From NCBI GenBank assembly GCA_001510575.1, contig LNGK01000007.1, positions 857,651 through 921,650 of the forward strand: a stretch of 64,000 nucleotides of DNA. The letters run 5' to 3'. The position numbers and the translations under genes were made by a program. Each line of letters opens with the position of its first letter. Within the stretch, counting starts at the first letter, position 1. Origin of the DNA: Knoxdaviesia capensis. Taxonomy: Eukaryota; Ascomycota; Sordariomycetes; Microascales; Gondwanamycetaceae. Below, piece after piece: positions 39,705 to 51,592 of the stretch. The notes under the pieces are model-generated. The model was not told the origin of the DNA and searched no databases. It was given only the letters and a program-made list of their open reading frames with translations.

Positions 39705-41739
39705 TGTGGTAGATGGGGTATGGGGAAGGTTTTTGAGAGTGATTTTTGAAGGGTGGAGGGTGTGGTGGTGGTTAAGTCAAGACGTCTTGAAGGGAAAGAT
39801 AGAGAAAATGAGAAAGTAACGAGATATTGAATAAGGAAGACAAGAAGGAAAACAACAAGAGGACCGGATAAAACAGCACCAAGTCCACGATGATCGAGGA
39901 AATGACGGGAATATATATATATATATGTATATACACGGCAATTATTTGTGTATATTGCTGTCACACAGGGTCCTTGCTCTGTCTTATTCACATATCCCAA
40001 CCCGTGACAGAATCTCGAACGTACCTTATTGATTTTCTTGATTCGTTCAAGATAATAAACACACAGAAGACCGGCCTAGACCTTTTTCTCCTGGGCGGCA
40101 GTGTCGATTTTGTTTGTTTGCGTGAATGCCGGGACGTGGCTGTTGCAGATCACACGCTCGACCACACACGGCTTCACAAAACTCCGGGACGACGACGAGG
40201 ATTCGCTCTTTTGTATATACTGGGAGAGTAGTAACACCGGCGTACTTAAACGAGCGCAGTGGAAATCGCAACAAACGAAGGGGTATTATAGCACAAGTAT
40301 AAGCGGAAGAAAAAAAAATATATAAAAAAACAGGGAAGTGTCCTGAATTTTCAAGAAAACAAGGAGATGCTCGCGAGATTGAGTTGGTTTTCCTTACACT
40401 TGTTTCACGAAAGATCACCATCCATTAAACTTTTTGTCTGTGATTCCCCCGGACGGGGGGGAATTGAAAATCGCCGTAAAGGCCGGTGAGCTTGTTTTAA
40501 GTACTTACTCTCGCTCTTTCTCTGCTCTGAGTTTCCCACTCTTTTTGAGCGAGAATGAGCAAGTTTTCTTCGCCATCTCAGAGCCTACTAACAGACTTCC
40601 TGCACACGTCTCATATAAATACGTTAAGGGCGACTTTGTTCCTTTTGACGGTTAAAGTGGACCCCCGCCGGCAACAAGCCGTTTCTTGTCCAGGAGGGTT
40701 CATATGCATTCATTGGTCAGGTTTAGCCGCCAATACTCCGATCACGGGTTAGTCTGCCAACGGGAACCCTTATGGCCAGATCAGGCTTGCAGACAATGTG
40801 CGACGGATCGCGGCCATGGGGCAGAACGGAGACAGTCGGCAACCGGGAGTATCGTGGTGAGGAGAGTGAGCACCCCGACCCTCACAGCCGCTTTTTCTCT
40901 TCTGACCGGAACACCCAAACTTCGCAGGGTACAAGTAAGAAAGGTTCAAGAACGGCTAGCCCACCTGATACGATTTGGCCGTGGCGCACCTGATTCATGG
41001 CGCGGCCGAAAACAAGAAAAGAAAAGGCAAGTCTGCCCGACATGTCATGCACGCCACTGTTTTCCACGCAACGGAGCAGGCAATGAACAGAGCACCCTCA
41101 GTATTGTCACCTTACCCAGGAGAAGCGAGCGAGAGTTTCCACCGTGTCGGGGTCAGTCAGCCTTGATCGTGGGAAAAATCACTGTTCTTCCTCGGTAAGC
41201 GAGCCTTTCTTATACCGTCGATATCTGAGTAAGAGGAATCCTTTTACCTTTCGCCTGTCTTTCCGATTGACATGGTGCTTGTGTCAGTGAGTTAAAGATG
41301 GGCGAAAGAGGAGCGGGGCTCTCTAGGTACCCATTTTTGCTCAATGTCGTGTGGTGTGAGTGACCCAGTTTTACTATATAAAATCGGCAAAATGCCGAAA
41401 GTTTCTGGGTCCGAGCCCCTCCGGGGGGACCGGAGTCCGCCGGAGGTTCGGCGGTTTAGTGAGCGGAAGACCGGCGCTCAATTGGTGCCGCCAAAGTAGC
41501 GACCGAATGAGCAAGCATTTGGGAAGTCTCTGAGATATATATGTACCTGTATGCGATATGAGCCACTGAGAGGTCCAGAGTGAAAGTGGCAGGAGTATTG
41601 TCTCGCATGTTTCTCTCGCCCTATGCAAAAGCTACATATATAATTTTATATTGATCAGACTTCCGTCTTGGTTGAGAAGCAACTACTTAGAAATCCTCAC
41701 AATCTTTCTGCTAAGTAAGCCCGCACTCTAGCCGGCTGA
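39705..41739. other. CTR promoter and non-coding region before the HET-NACHT relic
   Basis: No supported gene. A TA/ATAT microsatellite lies near 39911-39935. A possible copper-regulator-like TGAGCAAG at about 40555 is one base from the yeast Mac1-type core in reverse and may be chance. Several hairpins cluster at 41384-41455 (see findings). Confidence 0.35.
41384..41455. repeat. Cluster of short inverted repeats
   Basis: Three potential hairpins lie close together: TCGGCA-AAA-TGCCGA (41384-41398, perfect 6-bp stem), GGTCC...GGACC with an inner CCCC/GGGG (41408-41431), and CCGCC...GGCGG (near 41437-41454). The local GC content is far above the flanks. The function is unknown; they could be structure in a transcript or the remnant of an inserted element. 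Confidence 0.4.
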
Positions 41740-44600
41740 GCTTTCCCGACCTGGGAGTTGCCTTTTCGCCGAAGTACGTGGTTTACACGCGGCTGGACAC
41801 TCCAGGAACCAATTACCCCCAAAATCAGTTCAGTTCTTTTTTACGAGAGGACGTTTCTCGCTGATAAAACTACGCTCGAGCAACAAATCCACGAGATTAC
41901 GGACATTCCCCTTGAGGCTCTCCGCGGCTGCGCTCCTCTTTCTGATATCAGTACCTCCGAGCGGATGCGGAAGATAAGAATTCGCATGACGAAGAAGCCA
42001 GAAGAAAAGGCGTACTGTCTCCTGGGAAATTTCAATTTTTTGTGTCTTTAATAACGGAGAGGGCGAGAATGCTCTTACACGCTTGAAGCGGGAGATTAAA
42101 ATTGCAGAAAAGAGTAAGTTTTTTTTTTCGATTTACAATACCAAAATTCGGTAGAACACCATACACTACTCTCTCAAGTAAGTTATCCAACGACCTTTGA
42201 CCGAGAACTGCACTCTTCACTTATCATTCTAACAATATCTCCTCTCACTATTTATCTTCTACTGGAATCCTTACCATATATAAAACAGTTTATTAAAAGT
42301 CTAAGTGGAAATGGCTCATTTACACGACATAACAATATAACCGAATGCTCTGAGAACATCTTGACCTGGATCCTAGATTTTGAATCCTCCACCCCCCAGC
42401 GTCCCGAACTCCAGCTTCGTCGATGGCTGGAAGGTGGCGACGGTGTGTTTTGGATCAACGGCAAGGCAGCTTCAGGGAAAACCACAACTGTGAAACTCCC
42501 CGCCGGCACAAGCGACAATAACCTCTAAGCCATTCAATGCCTCGAATTCTGGGCACACAAGGCCACGCGTCGTGTCTTTTATCTTCTGGCTGGCCGATGC
42601 ACCCGGTATTCCGAACAGTTTCTGTGGCTTCTTGGGACGCCTCGTTTCCCAACTGCTGTCAGATGGAAAGTCGGACTTCGCTTCATGCGAGTCAGCGAGT
42701 ACCCGACATGAGCTCGGTCCCAAACACACAATTCTCGAATGCGGTCTACTTGGGCAGGAGACTCTCCTCACAGATATCGCGCGCCAGATTCCCAAAGAGA
42801 CGCCTCTATGTTGCTTCATCGGTGGTCTGGACGAATGCGCGGCCCCTGATCCCGATAAAGCATCTAGGCTTACAGATGACCTAAGTGTCATCAAACCTCT
42901 CACTTCTATACCAATGATCAAGCTCTGCGTGTCCTCGCGACCGGAGCAAATGCTCTATCGGGGCTAGAGATGTCAGACCCACGATTTGTTAGAACTTCAC
43001 AAGCTCACGGACCGTGACACAAGACTCGATCTGACTAGTCACTTTGCAGCTTGTGGGCCGAATGCTAGCTCTCAAAGGCAGGGCCAAAAAAGTCACGCTC
43101 GTTAATGAGCTTGTATCGTTGTCTGAAGGAGCTTCTCTGGCCTTCCTGGCGACCCGAAGGCTCTGCCGCGGCATAGAGACTGGAGACCCAAACAAGCCAT
43201 CTTCACGAGCAGTTGCGAGCGTTACCACGCGACATGATAGAGCTACATCATTGTATGCTCGACATATCCAGTGATGAAGACACGGCGTCTCGCCAGGCCG
43301 AGGCTGCCACGTACGCTCAGTTTATCCTCGATCACAGCATACGAAAACCCAGACATGGTCCTCAAGAATTCCTCTTGCCAGCAACTTGGGCTCTCGAGGC
43401 GTGCGGCTTTCTGCGCAAGACACCACGGGAAACCAGAAACAGCTGAAAATAGCAGTCCGTTCCAGAATACGGCAAAGAGTCGATTCCTTAGGCGCGGGAA
43501 TAGTCATTGTCGGGGAGGGAGTCGGATCACGAAGGAGATGGGGAGGCTTGCTTTCTCCACAGAACTGCATTTCTTCCCCAAGAGCTCTCTTACAGCAATG
43601 CGAGCTGACGCAACGCGAAAGCGTGCTGTCTGCTTGTTGATGGAATCGTGATAGATGGGCATCCATGCTACCAAAGCACGCTGGGTTCATTTGAAGCTTC
43701 CTATCATTGGATGGCAGCAAGAAATGAAAGACTCAACTACTGCAGACCGGCTCAAATTCCTTCAACACGTCGATGAGGCCATGTCACGAGTGCATACTAC
43801 ACATGACAGAGGCTTCGATAAGATTTGGGTCTACAACAGTGAAAAGTTTGGGCCTTGGTTGAGTGCGAGGGCAGGCAATGATGGAGCACACGGCATTATA
43901 TCCCATGCCATTCAAACAGGGTCAGATGTACTGGAGTAGTAGATATAAAGACTATCTCCTCCTTTGCTTTACTGGTTTTAACACTGGATAAAAGAACTCC
44001 TCGACTGTAGAGCTGATCTAAACGCTGTGTTTTATGGGGACTGCGAGACCAGCTGAAGATCACGCCCTAGCACCAAGATTTTTCATATATCGAATTATTT
44101 TCCGAGAGTTACGGATTAGATGCCGGTGGTACCTCCGACAGTAAGAAAGTCATCAACGCCTTTTTGGATAGGCGGGCAAGGCTTGATGACCGAGTAATAC
44201 TTCTAAAGTACTTTCAAAAGATCCTACCCCCGATTTTAAAGTCGGTGCATCTCAATTTCTTTTATCCCTGGATCTGGACCAAGATATAAAGATGCTCTTG
44301 GTCATTGAGACTAATGTAATGCATTCTCTCTTCAAGACCTCGAGTGACTGGAGTATATCGGGCTTGTCAGGATACAACATACAGAACATAAAACCATGCC
44401 GGAAAGTCCTTCTTGCTTGTCTAGGAAGGTCAATAACCCACAAGGAAGTTAGCACAACTCAATCCCCCACTATATTCGCAGAGATAGGCCCTGACGACTC
44501 GAAGGTATTATTTGGACTACAGTTGGATTCAGGTTCCTTCGATCAGCTTATGCAGATACCGAAGGAGGGAAAAGAAATATGAGAGAGATCCAAGAAAGTT
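41740..44600 (+). pseudogene. Decayed HET-NACHT (HET-E-like, fungal NLR) gene
   Basis: Recognisable pieces of one ancestral gene occur in order but in different frames. The C-terminal half of a HET domain comes first (WFTRGWTLQEP at about 41776-41808, then EQQIHEITDIPLEALRG and EEKAYCLLGNF, to 42036). After a frameshift the segment GEGENALTRLKREI follows (42056-42097), with a GTAAGT donor-like site at 42114. A NACHT module comes next: Walker A GKAASGKT at 42460-42483, an in-frame stop at 42526, then FIFWLADA, the Walker B-like FIGGLDEC (aspartate at 42830) and SSRPEQ, with a stop at 42965. LLELHKLTDRD (about 42986), LVSLSEGASLAFL (about 43110) and RALPRDMIELHHCMLDIS (about 43214) follow in shifted frames. 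Weak remnants continue to about 44600. Intact relatives control heterokaryon incompatibility cell death. The first half of the HET domain was not found. Both ends are approximate. Confidence 0.85.
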
Positions 44601-47600
44601 CTCGATGCTCTGCAGTATCTCGGAGACAAAGGCTACTATAGAAAAGCTGATGGCCCAGATATCCCACAGGGACCTATACCTATGTTTGAGGGTGATAATG
44701 ACACTCGGATGTAGGAAGCGCTTAGGGTGTGATTATTTTCCTGTTTTTCCTGCTTGATGGCCAATATATATATTACTGGAATCAGCATCAACGATGATAT
44801 CGAAGCCACCAGGAGGAACAAAAGTGTTTCTAGCCTCTATGTAATTTTATTAACATGGTACTTGACCACACCATAAAACGAACTTATATATGCGTCAGAA
44901 GGAGCAGGGCACGAGTAGGGTCTCATAAGTAAAACATAGTTAGACATCGATGAAGAACATAGACTGTGTTAATTGATAGCTATAATTGCATATAAAGGCG
45001 CGTACTGAGTTAAGAGTTTTCCGTAGATTCCGTAGCCAAAATGTCCGATTCGTAGAGGAAAGTATCCAGAAATAGCTCCTCTCGGGATTTGGATTTCTAA
45101 AGAATCTTTTTTTTTTCTCTGTTTCTCTCCAATATAATATCCCCCTACCAGCCCTAGCTTTTCGGTGATCTGGGCCTGTCGTGTGGAAGCATCCACCAAC
45201 CTTGTCGTCGCCTTTTGTTCTTTTTCTTCTGGGGTTTTATTTTGCTGAGCCCCCCGTGGGAATATGCAGAAGAATAAAAGAGGAGCCGTGAATCCGATGT
45301 GATTTGCGCCAGTCCGGCGAGCAACGCGGGGGGATTGCGCCACGAGCGCGCGCGGCACACTTACTTGATCAGGGTAGTTGCGCCGAATCAAGATTCGGAA
45401 AGGCGCAGATTGTCCAATGCCATGGTGTCGGGGAACAGTCAAAATGGACGGAGAGTCACAGGGGGGCTGCCGTTGATGGTGAACAGCAAAGTGCGTGCGG
45501 CCGCCATCGAATGATCTGGACTTCTCGACACGGCCGAAAGGGGAAGTTTGCGCACCCAAACCCGGCCGGTCATTGGCCAGACGGATCTGGAGCCAGGAGC
45601 CAAAGCCAGCTGCATGGCAAACCTAGAGGAGTCGGCCATATCATCCCAGGCGCCATGCGTGCATCTGGGTTGGGGGAGGTCCCGCACGGAGCTTGTTGCG
45701 CTTCAGCACGGCATTTGGACAGTAAAACACGCCGGTTGGTGCTGCTGTGTGCTGGTAGGTCAGGCAAAGGAAGATGCAGAGGAGTTGAGACGAAGGGTTA
45801 CGGAATCTCGTGCCGGTACGACCATAAGCAGGCAGGCAGATGAGCAGACGGACGATAATCAAAGGGAAAAAGGCATGAAGAAGAGGGGGAAAGGGGGAAA
45901 ACAAAGAGAGAAGATGATGAGGAAAGAAGAAAAGAAATGGGTGGGCAGGCGATGTGATTGTGTCTAAAATGACTAACACGCTCGAACGCCAACAACCCCA
46001 GATTCAGCAACAAACGCGAGAAAAAGGCATGGAACCACCCACCCACCGAAAATGCACACACAAAAAAAGAAGAAGAAAAAAGAAGAAAAAAAAAGAAGAA
46101 AAAAAAAGAAGAAAAAAAAAGAAGAAAAAAAAAGAAGAAAAAAAGGGAGGGGTCAGTTTCCCTAACCGGAGATTTTCTCCAGGACACGGTAAGCAGGCGA
46201 CCGACCGCCGATAGACAGCCGATGGTAAGGTCCGATCGGCACGCCGTTGTGGGCAGGAGCGGGCTTCCAACCAGAAGCCGGACTGGCGGTGGAAGGTGCG
46301 AAAAGGCTGTTTGACTCCGAGAGATCAAGGCCTATGCCAAATGCCCCCTTCTGCAAAGCTCAGCCGGTCCGGCCAGCCGCATGTCCTGACTTTGCGTCGC
46401 TGCCAGCACCGGAGCTGAATTCCCCAATGGGAACCGCGGCCGGCCGCAGCCACCGAGCCATTCTCGTTTCACGGGACCCCGCCGAAGACCAGCCCAGTTC
46501 ACATTGTATCCCCCTCTCCGCCTGGCCACTGGTGATGCATGCATCCTGGTGGCTGACCGAGCTGACCACCAATCTGGTTCCACTCCCCAGCAAAGCTTCC
46601 GTTGCGTGCTCGCTCCTGTGGCCATTTCCACTTCCCGTCCCCACATGCATCTTCCTCGGGCCCTGTGTCCCTTTCTAGTATCTCCACGGGCTGTCCAACG
46701 CGTCGATGCAAATCCTCAGCTCCGGGAGAGAGGGAAACAAGGCCGGCCTCGATCACCGGTGAAACCCAGCCCTCTCTCTAATCCTTTTTTTTTTTTTTTT
46801 TTTTGCTCCCTCCTTTTCTGGTCTCGAATCATAACAGCAATAGGGAACAGGAACCGCCTCTGCAAGCCCGAGGCCGAAGGCCGCGGCGATCCAAATCGTT
46901 TGTCCGGGGCACACGGTTCTTGCCCAGTCGGCAGCTGCTCGAGACAGCTGTCGACAGAAACATGGAGTGCCAGTCCTGCGTCGCGCAAGCAATTGCTCTG
47001 ATGCCCCGGGTTGGTCACGCCGTCGCCGTCGCCGTCAATCGATCGCTGGCGTCCGCGTGGTCAGCGTCGATGCCGGTGTCGGATGCCCCGGGCGATTCCG
47101 AGCAGGGTTCGGCTCGGCTCCGGATGGCAGTCCGCGCACTCTGTGGGTGTACGTGTCGTGTTCAAGACTTTTTGGGCCCGTTCAGTGTGCTAACCCAGAT
47201 GGCGTAGGTAATAGCCTTTCCCTCCTTTTTCTTCTTCTCCCTCCTCCGCCCTCTTCGGTGTCTTTCTCCTCCCCCCCCTTCCCTGGTCTAGAAACATTTA
47301 GCTAACCGCACAGAACAATAGAGAATGGCTGGAACGTCGAGTGCTGGTGTGCGAGCACCCACACCTTCGCATGTTAGCCGATCCCCGGCAGGTGCTTGAA
47401 TGGGATATGGGATGGGTTGTGGTGAGTGTGGGAGTTGGTCTTGGTGATGAGGTTCTCGGAGAGGCGGTCTTGGGAGGGTAACCCTAACCCTTGAAGGTGA
47501 TTCAGCGGAAGACTTTTTTTTGGACACACAGAAAAAGGTATTCGGGTAGCAGGAAGGACACGAGTTAAGATAGGCGTAGGAGAGGATGGAGGAAAGAAGA

Positions 47601-47671
47601 GCCAAGGAGAAAAGAAGAAAGAAAAAAACAAACAGCGGGAACGAGCAGAGAAAGGCAGAGGAAAAAAGAGT
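44601..47671. other. Intergenic accessory region
   Basis: No supported gene. Simple sequence includes a purine-only tract (46062-46152) and T20 (46785-46804). The GC-rich part at 46200-47200 has several open frames on both strands, but none shows a domain or consistent coding character. Confidence 0.35.
46062..46152. repeat. Polypurine tandem repeat
   Basis: About 90 bases are purine only on the plus strand, including about four copies of a 13-base unit of the form GAAG followed by nine A. It lies in non-coding DNA. The mirror-like structure could adopt a triplex, but this is probably simple-sequence expansion. Confidence 0.8.
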
Positions 47672-47678
47672 AAAAAAA
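47672..47678 (-). terminator. RNA polymerase III terminator of tRNA-Lys
   Basis: A run of seven T on the minus strand lies about 43 bases beyond the tRNA 3' end. Pol III stops at such T-runs. It is the first run of at least five T downstream. Confidence 0.5.
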
Positions 47679-47720
47679 GAAGTTTGCGATTTTCCAGCTG
47701 AACTGGAGCATCGGGAATTG

Positions 47721-47793
47721 AGCCCGATGCGGGGGTCGAACCCGCAACCTTGAGATTAAGAGTCTCACGCTCTACCGATTGAGCTAACCGGGC
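47721..47793 (-). tRNA. tRNA-Lys (anticodon CUU)
   Basis: The 73-base gene has no intron. Read on the minus strand, the acceptor stem GCCCGGT pairs with ATCGGGC (one G-U pair), followed by discriminator T. The D arm is GCTC/GAGC with an AATCGGTA loop. The anticodon stem TGAGA/TCTCA carries loop CTCTTAA, giving anticodon CTT for the lysine codon AAG. The T arm GCGGG/CCCGC has the standard TTCGACC loop. It is the only convincing tRNA found in the window. Confidence 0.97.
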
Positions 47794-49110
47794 CAGAGCT
47801 GTTATTTGTTGGAAGGGAGAACCCTTCGATGGGGCTATACGGGTTACTGCAACTTGGGCGGGTCCAACGGCGTCGGCCAACTATAACCCTAATGACCCCA
47901 ATATAAAAATATTTTTTCTGGAGTCTTCTGGTTGTCACGTAGGTTGGGCGAGTACTTTCTTTCCTTTTTTCTTCGCCGTTTCTTTTCTTTTTCTCGTCTA
48001 CGGAGGACCTGATCGACTGATACACACACACTCGCCACAAATTCAGCTGTGTAGGATGGACCTAGCAGAAACATAAATTTTTTTTTTCAATGGTTTCTTT
48101 TTTTTCCCGGGCCTGCAGGCCGTTCCGTCCTCCGCATCCCTTGGCCACTCCTGTGTGTTTGGCTCTCCGTTCACGATACATGTGTGCTGATTGGGGACAA
48201 AACGAACTAGCAGACGGCATTGACACCCCCAAAAGGCATAAAAGGATTTCCTGTGCGTCTGTAGTTTGTCGTATGGTCGGCGGGGTTATTTCGAGTCTGG
48301 GTGAGATGATTGATCCCTTGGTGACAAGAACCAGCGCAGTCATGATAGAGCAGTGTGTGTGTGAACGTGTGTGTGAGGTGAGTGCTGCAGATGCACGGCT
48401 GGATCAGGGGGGTGGGGGGGAGACACCAGTTGAACGAGATCCGGTTGGTGGTTTCTCTTTGCTTTTGCGTGTGTGTGTGTGTTGTGTGTGCATGAGCTAC
48501 CTGTGTGGGCGAACGAGCTGAGAGACATGGCATAACGCAGCTCTCCTGCAGAGGGCTTTGCCTCCGGCATCAAACGGGATGAGACCACCCATCCACCCAT
48601 CCACCCATCCTTAAGAGAGAGAGAGAGAGACTGATTCGTCTGGTCTTGGGCACATGATCAGACCAAACGCCCTTTTTTTTCGTTTCTCTTCTCGTGGGGG
48701 GTCGTGCTTATCATGCATGGTGCATTTTGGGCGAGGGGATCTTGCGCCCGGTTTTTCTTTTCTTCTGTGCGCTTGGCTTCTGTTTGGCTCGTTGGTGGTT
48801 TTGCTTCTTTCATGCGCTTGTGTGTCGTGTGTTTGGAGCTATCTGGGGCTTGGATAATGCTGATGCATGTGAAAAGGGGAAGGGGGGGGCCCTTTTAGGC
48901 CGGCTGGGTTGTGGTGAGAGGACCTTACCCAATGATTCCACTTTCTCCCTCCAAAAAAGAAAAAAAAGCAGAAAAAAGCAGAAAAAAAAAGAAAAAAAAG
49001 GAACAAAAGGTGGCGAGGCAGAGTTGCACAAAAAGAACGCAAAAGAGATGTTCATCTCACCTGAAAACACCCAAAAGAAGAAAAAAAGGTGACTTCACTA
49101 TGATGGGAAA
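47794..49110. other. Intergenic region
   Basis: No supported gene. GT repeats occur near 48353-48377 and 48469-48490, and a CCATCCAC repeat lies near 48588-48611. A-rich sequence at 48950-49090 would act as a T-rich 3' end for the possible small minus-strand gene next to it. Confidence 0.35.
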
Positions 49111-49364
49111 CTATTCCTCGTCCTGGTGATCGTCACGCCAGGTGTAGCGGGCCCGGCGCTTGTCGATCGCCACACGGGAGAGAGCCGGGGCGGGTCGGCG
49201 ACGATCAGCGGGCTTTTCTTTCCATCTTCGGTTCGGGACGCCGGGGGTAAGAGAGCGGCTGGAATGGAGAATTTGCGTGCATGACCCCATGTTATTTTGC
49301 GTGGGTATCCCGGGGTTTTCAGCCCCCGCCGTCCGACCACTCACTCACTCACTCGCTCATGCAT
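49111..49364 (-). CDS. Possible small two-exon gene, 55-residue basic protein of unknown function
   Basis: Exon 2 (49258-49111) has strikingly coding-like codon use in otherwise non-coding DNA: GC-ending codons and an open frame ending in AIDKRRARYTWRDDHQDEE. It is preceded by a good acceptor (CATTCCAG). Upstream, an ATG at 49364 with a GTGAGT donor at 49344 gives exon 1 (49364-49345) and an 86-base intron in matching phase 2, so the product begins MHERVSDRSLTPGV. The donor sits inside a GTGA repeat, so the exact donor and the start are uncertain, and a longer upstream exon is possible. The product would be very basic with an acidic tail and no signal peptide or membrane segment. I do not recognise a family. 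If real, it could be a conserved small protein or the last exon of a longer gene. Confidence 0.35.
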
Positions 49365-51592
49365 TGATGGTGTCGAGGCCGGAAAGATGGTTGGGGGAGA
49401 GGAGAGGAAGCAGGCAGGCAGGTCTGCGCCCGGGACGCTGTGGCCGTGGAACAAGCCGTGTCGACGGGATGCAGCCGAAACAGCACGGGCCGGCGGGCAG
49501 GGTTTTTCCCTTTTTTTCTTTTTTTTTTCTTTCCCTTCTCCCCCCTTCTTTCCTTTCGTCTCGTCTCGTCTTATCTGCCGTACGCACATGCACTTGAGCT
49601 GGCTTCTTAGCTTGGCTGCTGGCGTGCCAGGGAGCTCTCTCGTTGGCTGTGACAGGTCGTCGTTTTGGGGAGAGGAGACTTCCCTGATGATAGGGAGTGA
49701 AAAAAAAAGAAGAAAAAAAGGAAAGGGAGAAGAGGGCTTGTCAAGCTAGCCTTTTCCTTTTTTCTTCTTCTTCTTCTTCTTTCCCTTCAACCTCTATCTT
49801 TCTCTCCCTCTCTCGCTACCCAAAAAGGCTGGTTGATGGTGGAGAGCGGCGCTCTACCTGGGAAATTTGCGTGGCTTCTCTCTCGTGGGATGAACAGTAG
49901 TGCACCCTGAAAATCGGGATCTCTATTCACGCCCTCGTTGTGTCCTGACAGGTGGATTTGCAAGTAGTCAGTTGTGTGGATGTACTGTACGTACCTTCTT
50001 GGGTGTTTGTGTGGTGGACACTATGTTGCGTTGGTGTCCTGTATGTGTGTGTGTGTGTGAGGTGCCCCTTACAGCGGCCACCGCCAACCGGCAAGCCGAG
50101 AACCTCCCAGTTTTTTTTCTTTTCTCGCGCGTTCGTGTGTCGGGCCGGAAGAAGGGGGGCACAACCAGGAGAGAGAGAGAGAGAGAGAGCGATAACGCGT
50201 CTCCCCTTTCTCTATTCGCGGGCTGGTCCTCGCGTTGCTTCTTCATGCTCATGCACACAGCTGCTGCCATCTGTCAGGGGGTGGTGGCAGTTGTGTGTGT
50301 GTTTCCGGGCCGCAGGCTTTCCCTCTTCCTTCTCTCGTTCTGTCATGTCTTGGGGGAAGAAGTATACAGTAGAGAGGTTGAGGGAAGGAGATGGAAGGGG
50401 GCAGGATCAACGCCGGAAGTCGCGGGCACCGGAGGCCCGGGGATGCCTTCCGACCGTGCACTTTCCTTTTTCCGTCTCCGGTTTTTTTTTTCTTTTCCTT
50501 TCTTTCTTTTCTCACCAACTCACCAATACTTAGTCGACCTTCCCTTTTTTTTTTTTTCTTCTTCTTCTTCCTTCTGACAAACCCACTTCGCCTCAAGTGA
50601 AAGAAGCAATTCCCGCCCACTCACGGTGGCTGCTGCCCTTCATCCCTTCAGTCTCCCGGCCTGGGCCAAGATCGGCACTGCGGAAAAGAAAAAATGGTGA
50701 AGACTTTTCGCTTCTCCTCTTTCCCCCCTTCTTCTGACCTTTTATTTTCATTTTTATTTTTTCTCTTTTTGCCCTGCATACTCGTGGGGGTTGACACACA
50801 TACTACAACTGGAGAGTACTTCGCGTCGTCTCTGGACCAGAGGACCAGAGGAGGAAGTGTGTCTTAGATTCCCTCAAGGACGGTATTCCTGCCTCTCTCT
50901 CTCTCTCTCTCTGTCTCTCTGTCTAACCCTTACATTGGAGTCTTCTCTTCCCCTCTCCCCGTGCCTAGCTCATGTATGCATGTCTGGTCTGGCCTCCGAG
51001 AAAAAGGAAAAAAGCCGTTTCCTTTTTCTCCTCCGCCCGTTCGTATTGGTCCAGACACGGTAGTTCTGGCGGTGCACCGTCTGGCCTCCCTGAGTCCCCA
51101 CGAAAAAAAAAAAAAAAAAAGACCGCAGAAAATCAAGGTGGCCGTCCATCATGTTCCATCCCACCATTTTTCTGGGAGTGAGTCCTAGATCCAGATATTA
51201 TCTGCCTATCCTTTCGCCCTTCCCAACCTTGGGTCTGTCCCTCTATATAATCTTTCCTCCGCTCCTCTCCTCGTTCATTCCTCAACTCTCCTGCTCCCTC
51301 ATCGCCGAGTCTTGTCGCCTCATTCTATCTTCCCTCTTCTGTTGACTTTCCCCCAGGCTTGATGTCTCCCATTCCTTCAGCTTCATCCTAGCAAGTCGTC
51401 CTTGGACTTATCTGCTTTCCCCCACTCTCCTTTACTACTGTAACTCATCTCGTGCACACTCTTCTTCCAACTTCTTGCTCTCGTTCTTTCTGCGCCTCTC
51501 CTGCTTCTCTGCGATCTCACCTCCTATAATACGCTACTATCCCGACATCTTTGCATACCTTGGTCTTCCCAGATCTCCCCCCAGCCACAATC
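49365..51592. other. Intergenic region and leader of the 500-residue protein gene
   Basis: No supported gene. Simple sequence includes GA repeats (50170-50190), T-runs at 50540-50560, CT repeats (50896-50922) and A18 (51103-51120). From about 51150 to the ATG the sequence is C/T-rich, as in a leader. Confidence 0.4.

Noticed and set aside
40551..40570. TGAGCAAG as a copper-response element for CTR
   Set aside because: It differs from the Mac1-type core by one base, occurs once and lies over 800 bases upstream, so it was not called as a regulatory site.
46247..47207. GC-rich overlapping frames suggesting a gene
   Set aside because: Frames on both strands look equally open, none has a fold-like pattern, and no acceptable start/intron structure could be assembled.
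47470..47500. Telomere-like CCCTAACCC near the tRNA
   Set aside because: Only one to two repeat units are present, as also near 6262, 47885 and 63805. This is below what would suggest an interstitial telomere.
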